A stretch of 64,000 bases of DNA from Cyclina sinensis (taxonomy: Eukaryota > Mollusca > Bivalvia > Venerida > Veneridae). The notes below the pieces were generated by a model. It had not been told where the DNA came from and searched no databases. It saw nothing but the letters and a program-made list of their open reading frames with translations. Each line of letters opens with the position of its first letter. Position 1 is the first letter of the stretch. Below are positions 8,702 to 21,043 of this stretch, one piece after another. The stretch covers positions 7,126,828-7,190,827 of the forward strand of contig JAAONU010000018.1 of assembly GCA_012932295.1 (NCBI GenBank), given 5' to 3'. Position numbers and translations under genes: made by a program.

Positions 8702-10337
8702 GCTCACCTGAGTCTCATTGCTCATATAACAAATATCGTTATTGGTTTTTATAGGTGCAAGTTTGAAAAGATTTGCAATAAGTTTGAAGAATCTGGGTGT
8801 AATGGTACTCAATTTTTTAGCAGAAATAGTTTTACTCTACAAATCCAAGTGACTTTGAACTTTGACTCACAGACCCCAAAAACAATAGGGTTCTTCTAAT
8901 ATAATTACCCTTTAAAGTTTGAAGGTTCTGGGTGTAATGATACTCCAGTTACTGAGAAGAAATAGTTTTCACTCTGCAGGTCCCTGTGACATTGATTTTT
9001 GACCTACTGACCCAAAAATGATTGGATTCTTTTACTGAGTAAATACAATCATCTTATGAAGTTTGAAGGCTCTGGTTAAAATGGTACTCCAGTTACTGAG
9101 CAGAAACATTATTCACTCTACAGTCCCTGTGAACTTAACCTTTGACCTATGGACCCTAAAAGCAATAGGGTTTTCTAATACAATTATCCTGTAAAGTTTG
9201 AAGGCTCTGGGTGTAATGGTACCACAGTTACTATACAGAAATAGTTTTCACTCTACAGGTCCCTGTGACCCTGACCTTTGACATACTAGCCCCAACAACA
9301 ACATGGTTCTTCTAATTAGTAAAAGCAATCATCCTATGATGTTTGAAGATTTGAACAAACTTGGTAGAAGTCCTCTTGACAATGCTACAAACAAAATATC
9401 TAAGCTCTATGCCTTTTTGTTTCTGATGTGAAGACTTTTTAAACTTTTTCCTATATAACTCTATGTAAACAAGTGACCCCCGGGGCAGGGCCTATTTTGG
9501 CCCAGTGGCTATGATTTGAACGAACTTAGTAGAGGTCCACTGGACAATGCTACACACCAAATATCTAAATTCTAGGCCTTGCGGTTTCTGACAAGAAGAT
9601 TTTTTAAATTTTTTCCTATAGAACTCTATGTAAAACATGTGACCCTTGGGGCAGGGCCTGTTTTGACCCAGTGGCTCTGATTTGAACGAACTTAGTAGAG
9701 GTCCACTGGACAATGCTACACACCAAATATCTAAACTCTAGGCCTTGCGGTTTCTGACAAAAACTTTTTTAAAGTTTTTTCTACATAACTCTTTATAAAA
9801 GATGTGACCCTAGGGCGGGGCCATTTTTTTGACCCAGAAGCCATGATTTGAACAAACTTGGTAAAGGTCCACTGGACAATGCTGTACACCAAATATCTAA
9901 ACTCTAGGCCTTGTGGTTCCTGACAATAAGATTTTAAGTTTCCCTTATATAAATCTATGTAAAATCAACTGACCCCTGGGGTGGGGTCAGTTTTGACCTT
10001 ACAGTCACAATTTGAACACACTTGGTAGAGGTCCACTAGATGATGTTTCATACTAAATATCTAAGCTCCAGGCCTTGAGTTTTCGGAGAAGAAGATTTTT
10101 AAGATCCATCTTTTAAAATCTAATTTTAGCTCCAGTGAACCAGAAATGCAATGGACCTGAACCATTTGAACAATCTTGGTAGAGCTTCATGCAAGGAACA
10201 TCCCAGGCAAGTTTCATTAAATCTGGCTCTTTATTTTTTAGAGGAGATGTCATTTGAATGAAAAGCTGACGACGGATCGACGACGGACAAAGACTGATCA
10301 GAAAAGCTCGCCCTGAGCACTTTGTGCTCAGGTGAGC
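8702..10337. mobile_element. Non-autonomous element with GCTCACCTGAG ends and two internal arrays
   Basis: The left end is GCTCACCTGAG (8702-8712) and the right end its inverse, CTCAGGTGAGC (10327-10337). Just inside the right end, AGCTCGCCCTGAGC and GCTCAGGTGAGCT can pair across ACTTTGT to form a terminal hairpin. The left interior holds about four ~140-bp monomers (CTCTACAGGTCCCTGTGACC..TTTGACCTA). The right interior holds about five ~165-bp monomers (GTGACCCCTGGGGCGGGGCC; ATATCTAAACTCTAGGCCTTG). Unit sequence resumes at about 10341, so this is an insertion. There is no transposase. Tandem core plus terminal hairpin recalls helentron-associated (pearl-like) elements, but that class is a guess. 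Confidence 0.7.
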
Positions 10338-10589
10338 TAAAAATAGAAAAAAAATGTCAGTCAATTTCTCCTTTTAACTGTAAGGTCATTTTCAATCGAA
10401 TTTCACATAAATGCTCCTAATACAGCCTCAATTAGAATTGTTCAGATAGTGTTGCTATGTTGCACAAAATGGCCACCGGAACTAAAAATAGATTTTAGTC
10501 AATAGTTGACTTCAAATGACAAACTGACATGCCATTTTTCATCAATGGATAGAAATATTTCTTAATTTGCCTTTTTCTTTCTTCTAATC
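10338..10589. other. Unit 3' flank, continued
   Basis: Unit DNA resumes here after the inserted element. The words TCCTTTTAACTGTAAGGTCATTTTC and GTTGCACAAAATGGCCACCGGA recur near 55845-55960 and 61740-61860. No gene. Confidence 0.65.
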
Positions 10590-11470
10590 AATATTAATAT
10601 CGGTATTACACCAGTTTCACGAAATAACATATAATTAGGTGTTGATTTTTGAGTACCAGTTACCTTTCTGAGAAACTCACACTGATCTTTTTAGATCATG
10701 TCTAATGATTCAAAACCAAAGAGTTCAGATCCATATATAAAAATTGGGAGAATTGTGAGGTCAAATAGTTTAAGAATTAAATCAAATAGTAAACATGAGT
10801 TGTTTATCTTTGTTAAAACGATATAAATCGTTTTGGCTTGTTGGACGAAGTGCTTACGAGCTTGTAAAAAAAGTACATTTACTAGTGAAAATTATTCCGA
10901 GGTATAAGTATTATCTGTTAATTCAAGATTTGACTCGCCAAGTTTGAACTGAAAATTTCCTAGATTTCCTGCACTGAATACCACTACCTTTGTCTGTTTG
11001 TATTAATATTTAGATGCTAGCCAGAAATGGTTAAAATGTTGTAATGTGTTTTGGAAACAAATTTTTGAATTAGATAATTATAATCACTGTATCATCAGCA
11101 TAGAATAAGACTAGAAGTTGAAGCCAATATTCAGCATGTGTCTGTGAAATTAACCTAACGGATCCTCGTGATTCTAACAGACCCTGTAAATCGTTCAAAA
11201 AGATGATAAATAAAATTGGACTTAAATTCTCGCCTTGCCTAACGCCTGTATTCGAACAGAAACTCTCAGAAAATTATCCTAGATGCCATATCTTTGATAT
11301 ATTTTGATACACATTAAAAATCACATTAAATATTATCACATTTATATAGGTTTTAATCATTTTTTGCCACAGAGCTACTCTCCAGACCATATCAAACACG
11401 GCAGAAAAAAATAAACATACCCACAGCACAGCTTCTGTTTCTTTTTTCTTAGAATTTCTATGAGAGAATA

Positions 11471-11665
11471 TTAATTGAAAACATAATCTGAGCAGCTATA
11501 GTTTTTTCTAAAGCCTGCCTGATTTTCACGAAGAAGGTTCTTCGATTTTGAATACAGTGTTATCCTAAGATTTAATACGGAAGTAAATAATTTACCAAGT
11601 GTACTAAGAATTGTTATAGGACGATAGTATTCAGGTTTCCTAGAATCGCCTTTATTATCATACAT
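11471..11665 (-). pseudogene. LINE reverse transcriptase fragment (fingers region)
   Basis: The fragment reads YRPITILSTLGKLFTSVLN and then ENQAGFRKNYSCSD, the conserved N-terminal RT blocks of APE-type LINEs. The frame ends at codons for YVFN. The catalytic YADD lies further on at 11102-11091 in broken frames. This is part of the LINE at 10590-16293. Confidence 0.75.
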
Positions 11666-11673
11666 TGGTATAA

Positions 11674-12891
11674 CAGGGATTTCCCCAGGAATTTTTTTAA
11701 GCGCTAATTATCCAGACAGGGGTGGGTACGGAAGTGGGGTTTCCCTGTTCAGCATGTCGAATACTCTTGTAAATTTTGGTTTAAAATGCAGCTCTGTGGG
11801 TCTTATATTTTAAAACAAGAAAGTCTTTCACAAGAGAATAATTTCTTAACTATAAAATATTAAAACAATATCTTTCACAGTTTGTCATTGCAACATCTGT
11901 CCCCTGCTTTGACAGTGGAAAGAAGATGGCTGAATCACATCACTAATACTACTCACAACAACAAAACATACTTTACTTTCACTCACAGTTACGTCACTAT
12001 CAATAATATGAGTCTCTTGGTTAGACATAATGCAGAGTTTAGACTTTGTATGATAATTTTTACTTAAATAGATATAATCAAATCATGGACACTTATCTTA
12101 ATAAATCAATTGAATGTTGTCAGTTTGCCTTGTAAAGAGTCTCCAAGACATCGTTTTCTATAAATATTAGAGTACGACGGGGTCGCGAAAATATATGACA
12201 AACGGAATTTATCTGAGATTTTTACGCGCTGCTTCTCGTTTAGTGAACTAATTATTTGCTGAAACTGGTTGCTTTCATTTTGTTAAGCTTGTCATAACTG
12301 TACTTGACTTTTTCTTTGAATTTAATCCAATAATTAACACAAAAATACCGTAAAGAATTTTGGCCATTTATGGTACCTTGCTTGAAAGGTAATGATAACA
12401 TTGGTAAAGATTTGATTTTTAACCTTTTGCCTTTGAAATTAAGAATTCAATCAATTTAAAAAGACATTTACTTGCTTGAAGTTTTTTTTAATTTATGCGA
12501 TACCGATATAGATGTACGAAATATAATCAATTTCTATAGTAAAATGTAACTACAGTTGTGATTGGCTGATGTTTTCTCACTTGCTGTCAGTTCTGTATTA
12601 GGGCAGAGCTTATCGTGTGTATAATGTGTAATGTGTGTATTTTTATGCCATCTATCAAAACATGTTACGGCATCATAAAACAGCAGTGTATTCGCCCGGG
12701 GCAATAATCTCCACAGGCAATACATGTGGACTATCTTAATCTAGCTAATTGGGATGAAATTACAGGCAAGTGAAAGGAACATCCTGGCCAATTTTTAAGC
12801 GCTAATGGAATTTTAAGCACATCGGATTTTTGGATTTCCAAATTTAAGCGCATCGGCACCGATGCGCTAAAAGCGGCTGGGGAAATCCCTA
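11674..12891. mobile_element. hAT-like non-autonomous element (MITE), 1.22 kb
   Basis: The ends are inverted: CAGGGATTTCCCCAG at the left and CTGGGGAAATCCCTA at the right. The flanking 8-mers are TGGTATAA (11666-11673) and TACTATAA (12892-12899). The second LINE copy reads straight through this place as TTGGTATAATA (about 33433), so the empty site is known and only one 8-bp copy existed before insertion. An 8-bp duplication and CAGGG/TAGGG-type ends fit the hAT superfamily. No transposase is visible; short open frames inside (11882-12067, 12534-12913) have no recognisable product. Confidence 0.75.
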
Positions 12892-13681
12892 TACTATAAC
12901 ATGTCCTTCTCACCAGGAGTTAGGGATAAAACCAGAATTTAAAACCACATTGAAAAGTATAGTGTAAATGGGCAATAAAGTCCTGAGTGTATTTTATATA
13001 CTCATTTAAAATTTCCTCCGAAGGGCTAGCTGCCTTTCCATTATTCAATTTTTTTTATACATTTTAAAATTTCGTCATCTCCTTTTTCTTTATTTAAAAT
13101 GTAGTTCGCGTTAGGATTGTTTACATAGTCGCTCGGGTCGAATTCATTATTATCAGTGTCCGAGTTATTTACTTTCATGAAATAATCGTAAAATTCCAAA
13201 AGAGTTCTGACTCATGCACTTATGATTTATATTTAAGGCTGTTTAAATATATATTTAATATTGTTTGGGTTTTTAGTACTCATTTTCTAAGTTTCTGAGC
13301 TTTTTTGTTTAATTTTTATTTGTATAGTATTTCATAGTTCTTTTATATTGTTTGCTTGCATTTTGAAGTCTTATTTTATTAACATTACTCTTACTGTTTT
13401 GATCATTTGTTTTTGCGTCAATATATGTTTTTCGGTTTTTGTCGAATTTGATCCAAACAACGATATATCTTCATTATTTTAAGGTGAATTTTGGTGAAGG
13501 TGCGTTTTTGGAACGAAAGCTCTGCAAATTGTGAGAAAATTTCCTGTAGCGTCTGAGTCACGCCTTGTACTGTACTTATAGATTGTGGATATATGCTCAT
13601 TGATTGCTTACAGATTCTTTGTCATCCAAATCAATGTTAATTTACATAGCTCGCTGCCAAAGTGGTTTAATATGAATATTT

Positions 13682-13894
13682 CTATTTGCAAACTGCGTTT
13701 CTGGAATTATTTAACAACTTAAAGGAAAACTTTATAGCATTATGTCCATTTGAGAATATGCTATCCGCTTCTAGTGTTTCGAAGGAATTTGCATATTGAA
13801 ACATTTCAGCCGTGACAATATCGCAATCAATTAAGGATTTATCTCTGAAAGTTAATTTACCAACGTTGATGTCAACGTCAAATCGACCGTTCAT
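13682..13894 (-). pseudogene. LINE endonuclease, C-terminal fragment
   Basis: The fragment reads NGRFDVDINVGKLTFRDKSL, then DCDIVTAEMFQYA and FSNGHNAIKFSF. The last block fits the S-D-H end of APE-type endonucleases. The nearly identical segment exists at about 34370-34180 in the other minus-strand LINE. It is separated from the N-terminal half of the endonuclease (15817-15578) by the inserted repeat element. Confidence 0.65.
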
Positions 13895-13967
13895 TTTTTA
13901 CGTAAGTTATTATTTCAATGAACCGCACACCACGAGCATTAGTTTTCTCATGAATAGACCTAACTAG

Positions 13968-15424
13968 AACTATCGCTGAATGCGATTCATACACCCACCA
14001 ATGTCCTTGACAGAAGACGACATGGATAGGTGGTTAAGGGAATAACTTTAGTGGCACAAATACATATACATAAAAAGAAATTATCTCTGGTGAAAAAAAC
14101 AAACAAATTGTACAGGTAATAGAATAAATATATATTGTCAAATCATGTTCAAAACAGTTACGAATAACCTTTCATTTTCCCAACGTACTAAAACAAACAA
14201 AAGCAGTGAAATTAAGAAAATAGCATAATTATGTCAAAGAGTGGAAAAACTTTGCATACTGAGCCTACTTGTTCTAGATTTAGAAATATTCAATTACATG
14301 TTAAAATTTCAGAACATTTTCTAAGTCAATTTTTGACCTTCAAGTGGCCTTGACCTTAAGCTGGCAGAAGGGTAAGACGGGTTCTGCACATTGCCCAGCT
14401 GGGGTGAAGATTTGAGTCAAGTTTGAAGAAACTCCTTCCATTAGTATAGAATTTATAGAGCGGACACGACATATTGTCTAGTATTGATTGTAAGTAAATT
14501 AAAAGACTTAAAAAGGGGCATAACTTTGTCAAAATGCAGTACAGAGTTATGAAACTTGACCTGCATATCTTACTTGTGATACCTCATATATCTTTTAAGT
14601 AAGTTTCAAGCAAATACGTTTTCTAGTTTCAGAAATATTCAAATACATGTTAAAATCTAAGAATATTTTCTAAGTCAATTTTTGACCTTCAAGTGTGACC
14701 TTGACCTTAAGCCGGCACAAAGGTAACGTGGGTTCTGCACATAACTTTGTTGAGTTGAACATTTGAGTAAAGTTTGAAGAAATTTCTTCAATTAGTATAG
14801 GATTTATAGAGCAGACACGACATTTTGAATAATATTTGATTGTATGTAAATTTGAAGACTTAAAAAGGGGCATAACTTTGTCAAAATGCAATACAGAGTT
14901 ACGAAAATTGACCTTCATATCCTAATTTTGACACTTCATATATATTTTAAGTTTGAAGCAAATACGTTTTCTAGTTTCAGAAATATTCAAATACATGTTA
15001 AAATTTAAGAATATTTTCTAAGTCAACTTTAAACCTTCAAGGCGGCAAAAGGGTAACATGGGTTCTGCACATCCCCTTGTTGAGGTGAACATTTGAGCCA
15101 AGATTAAAGAAAATCTTTCAATTAGTGTAGGACTTACAGAGCGGACACGACATAATGTCTAATATTTGATTGTTTGATATTCGACCTTCAATTGTGACCT
15201 TGACCTTGAGCTGACACATGGGCGACATGGATTCTGTACATCCCCTTGTTGAACATTTCAGCCAAGTTTGAAGAAAATCCTTCAATTGGTATAGGATTGG
15301 TAGAGCGGACACGATAATGGAGACAGACGAACGGACCGACCGACGCACGGACGGACCGACCGACGGAAGCGACAAAGCGAATCCATTATAGCCCCCCCCC
15401 CCCCCACATTTTGTGGTGGGGGTA
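13968..15424. mobile_element. Inserted repeat element with ~350-bp tandem units and a C-run end
   Basis: The insertion is flanked by the 7-bp direct repeat TAACTAG (13961-13967 and 15425-15431). The uninterrupted LINE copy reads TTAACTAGTGGAATATT there, with a single TAACTAG. Inside, a unit containing TTGACCTTCAAGTGTGACC, GACCTTGACCTTAAGC and GGGTTCTGCACAT recurs at about 349-bp steps near 14340, 14690 and 15040. The right end has GGACGGACCGACCGACGG, a run of C, and a small palindrome CCCCCCACA..TGTGGTGGGGG. There is no protein of its own. Confidence 0.75.
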
Positions 15425-15577
15425 TAACTAGTGTGGAATATTCAAGTGTTTTAACAATGTGAATTTATCAAAATAAGCTTGAGATTCCTGATCCATATTA
15501 AACATATCATTTTAAAAATGGGTCTGACGGTATGAAGTCAGGGAGCTGGGACGTTCTGGCATTGACATCGCCTGCAA

Positions 15578-15817
15578 CTATACTATTAAAATTGATGCAC
15601 ATTTAAGAAAGCGTAAATATTTCGGTGGCAAATAAATAGAAATTAGTACAACGTTTTCGTCGTAGCCCAACAATTGTTTATTCATTTCAAGCCAGAAGAT
15701 ATATTCGGATTTACTATATATCATTTGGACATAATTTGAATGTGTATTACGTACATATACATGTAAACCTATTCCTTTAGATTTTCTTATATACAAATTT
15801 TCTGACCTTTGTTTCAA
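15578..15817 (-). pseudogene. LINE endonuclease, N-terminal fragment
   Basis: The translated piece has SKGIGLHVYVRNTHS and YIFWLEMNKQLLGYDE followed by VVLISIYLPPKY. This matches the middle of the LINE apurinic-type endonuclease domain and the homologous piece at about 34850-34650. It belongs to the LINE at 10590-16293. Confidence 0.65.
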
Positions 15818-16293
15818 AAAGGTATAGCCATAGATATCAGCTATGTCCGTATTGACTAATTTGGTATCTAAAATTAAAATGATATCATAAAGTTTAAGAA
15901 TGTCTAGAAATTCTGGATATTGTTATCTTCGTTTAAGCCAACTGACATTCAAACTTAGAAATTTCAAGTCACTAGAGCTGTCACTGTCCCCCCACCCGGT
16001 GATCCTAGACACTTTCGCTAAGACTTATGTTATCCTTGCCATTTGCACTTCCATTAACACTAGGAAAATGCTGATAATGAAGTGTCTGGTTTGGTCCATT
16101 TGATGAAGGATGGATTGCTCCAGAGCGTATAAAGTCACGTGATCCTGAATCACGTGGTCTTGTTTGAGCACGTGGCACATTTGCAGTCGGATAGCGCCTT
16201 GGAGCATGCTGGGCAGCACACACATAACGACGCTCACGTGACTGTGGCGGCGATCTAGGTTTTTTTACAACGGGATTGTCTACCGTTGCTCTG

Positions 16294-17284
16294 GTGCTGC
16301 AATTTTACATAAGGGCTGCAAAAGCTAAAACTAGAGAAAAAAAATCAAACAACATCTCCTCCTAATTTAGAAGGTCATTTCTGCTAAATTATCTGCTAAA
16401 ATAGACTTTTGTCAACATTTTCCTGCAAATGACATCTCCTCAAAAGCTGCTAGTTCAAAATTGCCTCTGTGCCACTGGTTTTATTTATGAATTATAAGAT
16501 CTTTGAAAATATTCAGCTGGAATATTCAGTATTCCTTCTGACGTTTACATAACAGCAGACCCACAGCCAAAGAATTCATGTGAGCGATACATGGCCAGCA
16601 TGGCCCTCTTGTATATTTTTATTCACTATTTGGTGAACTTACATTGACTGCTTTGTAACATTTAAGGTAGTTTTAAGCTGAGCGATACATGGATAAATGA
16701 CCCTCTTGTTTCTTTTTACACGTAAGATGACTGCCCGGCGTGTTTATACCCTAATATCAGAACGCAATGAAAGGGCAAATGATAATTTTAATTTATAACG
16801 GCTTATTAACTCTATCAGTTGTAGCATATATTTCCAGGTATAAGTGCGATAACTACTCTCCATTTTACTGCTCTATTATTCTGATAAAATGTATGACTAC
16901 ATGTATAATGCTTAAAGATTATGAGTAAGATTTTCAACTTTAAAATGCGACTTGGTTAAAAGAGGTTTAAAGAGTTAGTTAACTGGTAATCCTAGCAATC
17001 CATTTTTAGAATTACTTGTCTTCAAGCCTTGTGTTCCGAACGCAGTTTCAAAGACGACTTACTAGTACGTCATACATCCAAGAAGTGATTGCAAAAATTA
17101 TCCTAGGTGTTCCGATTGAATTAAAACTATTTGTAATTATTGAGCATGAGTTATTTGAACATTCGAACGCTTGAATGCAAAATGATCCGAACAAAGTTTG
17201 CTATCCCTACAAAATACAAAATGAATGGGCTCAAATAGCAGCGGGCGCAACCAAACTAGTGTTCATAAATTAATAATGTTCTCA
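16294..17284. other. Unit A 3' spacer and start of the A/B duplicated block
   Basis: No gene. Bases 16294-16980 are unit 3' flank (TGCTAGTTCAAAATTGCCTCTG recurs near 56300 and 62205). From about 17030 the sequence repeats 1455-1714. Confidence 0.6.
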
Positions 17285-17625
17285 AAAATATTCAAAGTCC
17301 TGACGCCACAATACCTTTGAAATCTTGTCCCACAAACTTCTAATTCTATTTCTGGCTACAACTTTGGTAGTTCTTCTCCATTGCGCCCCGTGCAAGCACG
17401 AAGGTTTCAGTATTCTGATACATTTTTGCCATCTACTATCCGTGATTGGAACAATTTACCAGGATTTGTAAATAATGCTCCTACACTTAATATATTTAAA
17501 TCCAAACTTAAACGAAACAAACATAGTACGCCTCCTTACTATTTCACAGACCCTTCACTGCAGACTTCGTTTAAAGTGTAGTTGTTTGAAATATTACCTC
17601 TGCGTACGTAATTTAATTGATTCCC
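17285..17625 (+). pseudogene. 3' tail of a LINE, second copy
   Basis: This is the paralogue of 1715-2100. It reads RPVQARRFQYSDTFLPS, IRDWNNLP, FKSKLKRN and PPYYFT. It lacks the GNRRAA segment because of a small deletion, and it ends at 17581. It contains only the region downstream of the RT catalytic core. Confidence 0.75.
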
Positions 17626-17639
17626 CCTTTTTACGCCCC

Positions 17640-19240
17640 CATCAAATATGAGCGAATATTGTTTTGCAAATGTCAGTGGGTCGGTCGGTCAGTAATCACT
17701 TCGTTTCTGATCAATATTAGAGACCCTTGGACCAACTTTTTTCAAACTTGGTATGTTGGTTGGTCATGATCAGTAGATATCCCCTACAGTCATTCAGGTC
17801 ACAAGGTCAAAGGCCAAGGTTACAGTGACCTTCAATTATTATAGAACGCTTGGGTCCAGGTTCCTCAAACTTGATAGATAGGTTGGTCATTAGTATGTGA
17901 CTCTTATAGGTTTCAGATCACCAGGTCAAAGGCCAAAGTCACCGTGACATTGAAAAGCATAACGGTTTCCTATAAGTATAGATCGCTAAGACCAAAGTAC
18001 TTCAAAATTGGACGTAGGTTGGTCATGGCCAGTAGATATTCCCTATAGCTTTTCAGGTCATCAGATAAAAGGCCAAAGTCACAGTGACCTTGAAAGGCAG
18101 ACGGTTTACGATCAATAAGTATAGAATGCTTTGGTCCAGCTCCCCTTAATTTCATAGGCAGGTTAGTCGTGACCAGTAGTTTCCCTCTATAGTTTTTTAG
18201 GACATAAAGTCAAAGTCCAAGGTAGATAGGTAGGTTGGTCATCAGTATTTGACTCTTATAGGTTTTCAGATCACCAGGTCAAAGGCCAAGGTCACATTGA
18301 CCTTGAAAATCAAAACTATTCCCGATCAATGACTATAGATCCATTTGTCCCATCTTCTGAAACATTTTACGTAGGTTGACCATGACCAGAAGATGACTTA
18401 AGTATTTTCAGATCACCAAGTCAAAGGTCAAAGTCATAGTGTCCTTCAAAAGCAAAACGGTTTCTGATCAATAACTAAAGAATGCTTGGGCCCAGGTTCC
18501 TCTAATTTGATTCGTAGGTTGCGCATGACCAGTAGATGACCCTGTAGCTTTCAAATCACCAGTTTAAATGCCAATGTCATAGTGGCCTTAAAAAGTAAAT
18601 TGTTTCCGATTTATTACTATAGAAAGCTTGGGTCCAGATTCCTTAAACTTGGTAAGAAGGTTGATCATGACTAGTAGATGAACCCTGTAGTTTTTCAGGT
18701 TACCAGGTCAAATGCAGAGGTCAAAATGTCCTTAAATAGCAAAATGGTTCCCGATCAATAAATATAGAACGTTTCAGCTCAGCTTCTTAATACCTCAGAG
18801 GCAGGTTGGTCCTGGCCAGTGAATTACTCCTGCTTACTTTTGAGTCATTAGATCAAATGCCAAGGCCATAGTGACCTTGAAAATCAAATTGGTTTCCAGT
18901 CAATAACTATAAAACGCTTGGGTTCAGGTTTCTCAGACTTGGTATGTAGGTAAGTCATGACCAGAGGATGATCACTATAGCATTACAGATCACCAGCAAA
19001 ACGAGTTCTGATCATTAAGTATAGAATTCTTTGGCCAAGGCTTCCTTAGACTTCAAAGGCAGGTCGATCATGGCCAGAACATCACTTCTAAAGATTTTAA
19101 GGTACTAGATCAAAGGTCAAGGTCATATTGACCATTAACAGAAAGATAGTTTCCAATCTATAATTAGAGAAGCCTCGGAAATTGGCAACACAGACTTGCT
19201 TTGCACGTTGGTCTGTTCAGTAGATGACCCCTATACCTTT
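17640..19240. repeat. Degenerate ~145-bp tandem array, unit B copy
   Basis: Same family and order of words as 2101-3520, with about ten to eleven recognisable monomers. It is slightly longer than the unit A array because one monomer near 18210-18300 (TAGGTAGGTTGGTCATCAGTA) is an extra copy. A perfect AGGTCAnnnTGACCT palindrome lies at 18289-18303. Confidence 0.85.
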
Positions 19241-19936
19241 CTGTACTTTTATGGCTGCCTCTTGGGATAAGACGCTAGAGGGTATATATATGTTTTACTA
19301 ACATTTCTTGTAGTTTTGGTGAAACTGAAAACAATCAACATTTATTATTTAAATGTACTCTGCGGCCACTTCTCTCTTACCTGACACGAATCACCGACAA
19401 TATCTCAGCTGAAACATAATTATTTGGTGATAAATCATTACACATCAATGAAAATAAAGAAATGTTTCTTTTGGTCTAAAAATTTATTACAGACAGTGGC
19501 AAGTTAATTTCATCTAATTTATAACATTCTTTGCATCTGGCAAAACCCCTTAACAATATATAGAGCACTTGAGCAAGTTTGTATGTATACATTTCGAGTA
19601 TTAATTTCTTAATCAATGAGTTTTAAGGTGGATTGTGGCTTGTAGTATTAATTTCTTTTCACTTTCGTATTTTCCTTTTTTTCCTTTCAAAAATATCACT
19701 CTTTTTGCGTATTTAAACAAAATAAACGGCTATGGGTATGTATAATAAAATTTAACAACTATATAAATTTAATAACCATTTAAAATTTGATTGATTTTGT
19801 CAAGTTTATTGATTGTAAATTATTACATGTGGAGATTGACTTACACAAGTACAATGTTCTTTTTGTCAAAATCCTTTAGGCATTCATGCTTTCGTAATTT
19901 TGAATAGCGAACATTCAATATTGCATATGCAACTAA
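19241..19936. other. Unit B spacer, copy of 3521-4185
   Basis: Duplicated non-coding DNA, easily aligned to unit A by eye (for example TAAACAAAATAAACGGCTATGGG). No gene. Confidence 0.65.
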
Positions 19937-20513
19937 TTAGTTGTTCTCAATAAAACGGTGCACTTTGCATATTTCCTTGTCGCTATGCACTATAAGACAT
20001 AAAAAGGTGCGCAACATCAAACCATCAACATTTTTTCTTAACAAGTTCGACGATGATGCAAAGTTGGAGTATTACGTTTTCATCCCATATTTTTTTCATG
20101 ACACGCTAAATGTTCGTTTTTGTAAGGTTCATTACTGCTGCCGGACGAATCTGCGGCTTTGGCAGCATAAGCAGACACTGCATTTTGCTTCTGGAGTCGT
20201 ATGTGTGGCAACTCATCTCTATTAGTATCTGCACATCAGATAAATATTCCTTTTTTACGTCTTGTTGTGCTTGGATTTAAAGTAACGAGAATTTGAATGC
20301 ATGTCGCTGAAGATAATACAACGTATAGTAGCAGTATTTCGACAGGTTGTAGGTCAGTTTTGAAATACTATAACATAATTATAAGACAATCGAAATATCA
20401 TGCCAGTGATCGCCTTGTTGTCGTTTTGGATTAAAATGACTAACAAAACTGTGTTGTTTTAAAAGAAATCCGAATTAAAATTCATTTTTGGGTGCGTCGG
20501 TTTAAGGTTGAAA

Positions 20514-21026
20514 GGTTCGTTATCCAATTTTCTACAGATCTATGTTGGATATTGAACGGGGAACTCAGTCTATAACGGAACAATCATAATAAAGGCCGAT
20601 TCGATGACAGAAAATGAAATTTATTCTTCTTGAGTTGATATATTCAGTATCCAACTCGCTTGTGTAAGGTTCGTTTTGTAAGGTTCGTTATGACAAAATC
20701 TTAATATCAATTAATGACTTAATCAATTTGTCACGTGACCCGATGACATCATTATTTTGAAGCAAATGACGTCATTTACAGGTTTATATATGTTTATCCG
20801 CCATTACAGAAAAGACTTTTGAGTGCTCTGATGGAATAAATCGGAAATTTTGGAACTTGACGAGGTAAGAAATAATTTTACTTTTCGAATGTTGCAACGA
20901 GATACTACATTTGATGTCGTTGTAAAATAAAAGTAACCGATTGTAATAAATTGATTTTAACTTTGTTTGATGCGGGTTATATATCAAAGTACATGTAAGG
21001 TTCGTGAATTTTATAACGAACCTAGA
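20514..21026. repeat. Block bounded by AGGTTCGTTAT inverted repeats
   Basis: AGGTTCGTTAT occurs near 20514 and its inverse ATAACGAACCT ends near 21026. The word TAAGGTTCGT also appears twice in a row near 20665-20690 and again near 20996. This could be a small MITE of about 510 bp, but I could not find a convincing target duplication. Confidence 0.4.
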
Positions 21027-21043
21027 ATCTACCGAGTATTTGT

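Larger units (their letters stand above)
10590..16293 (-). mobile_element. 5'-truncated APE-type LINE, minus strand, with two nested insertions
   Basis: Unit DNA stops near 10590 and resumes near 16294, so the whole block is an insertion. On the minus strand, in 5' to 3' order, I can read the tail of ORF1 (16240 to 15970), the endonuclease start (15817 to 15578, including GIGLHVYVR and FWLEMNKQLLGYDENVV), more endonuclease (13894 to 13682), RT motif YRPITILSTLGKLF and QAGFRKNYSCSD (11665 to 11471), GVRQGENLSP-like text near 11260-11200, and YADD at 11102-11091. Frames are broken in many places. Bases 11674-12891 and 13968-15424 are later insertions into this LINE, proved by comparison with the uninterrupted copy at 33150-35770. 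Confidence 0.8.

Noticed and set aside
15118..15375. Minus-strand frame with Ser/Val/Arg-rich N-terminus
   Set aside because: Produced by translation of the GACGGACCGACC tract of a repeat element.
19941..20225. 94-codon frame in the unit B insertion
   Set aside because: No domain, no conserved start context and no second copy to compare.
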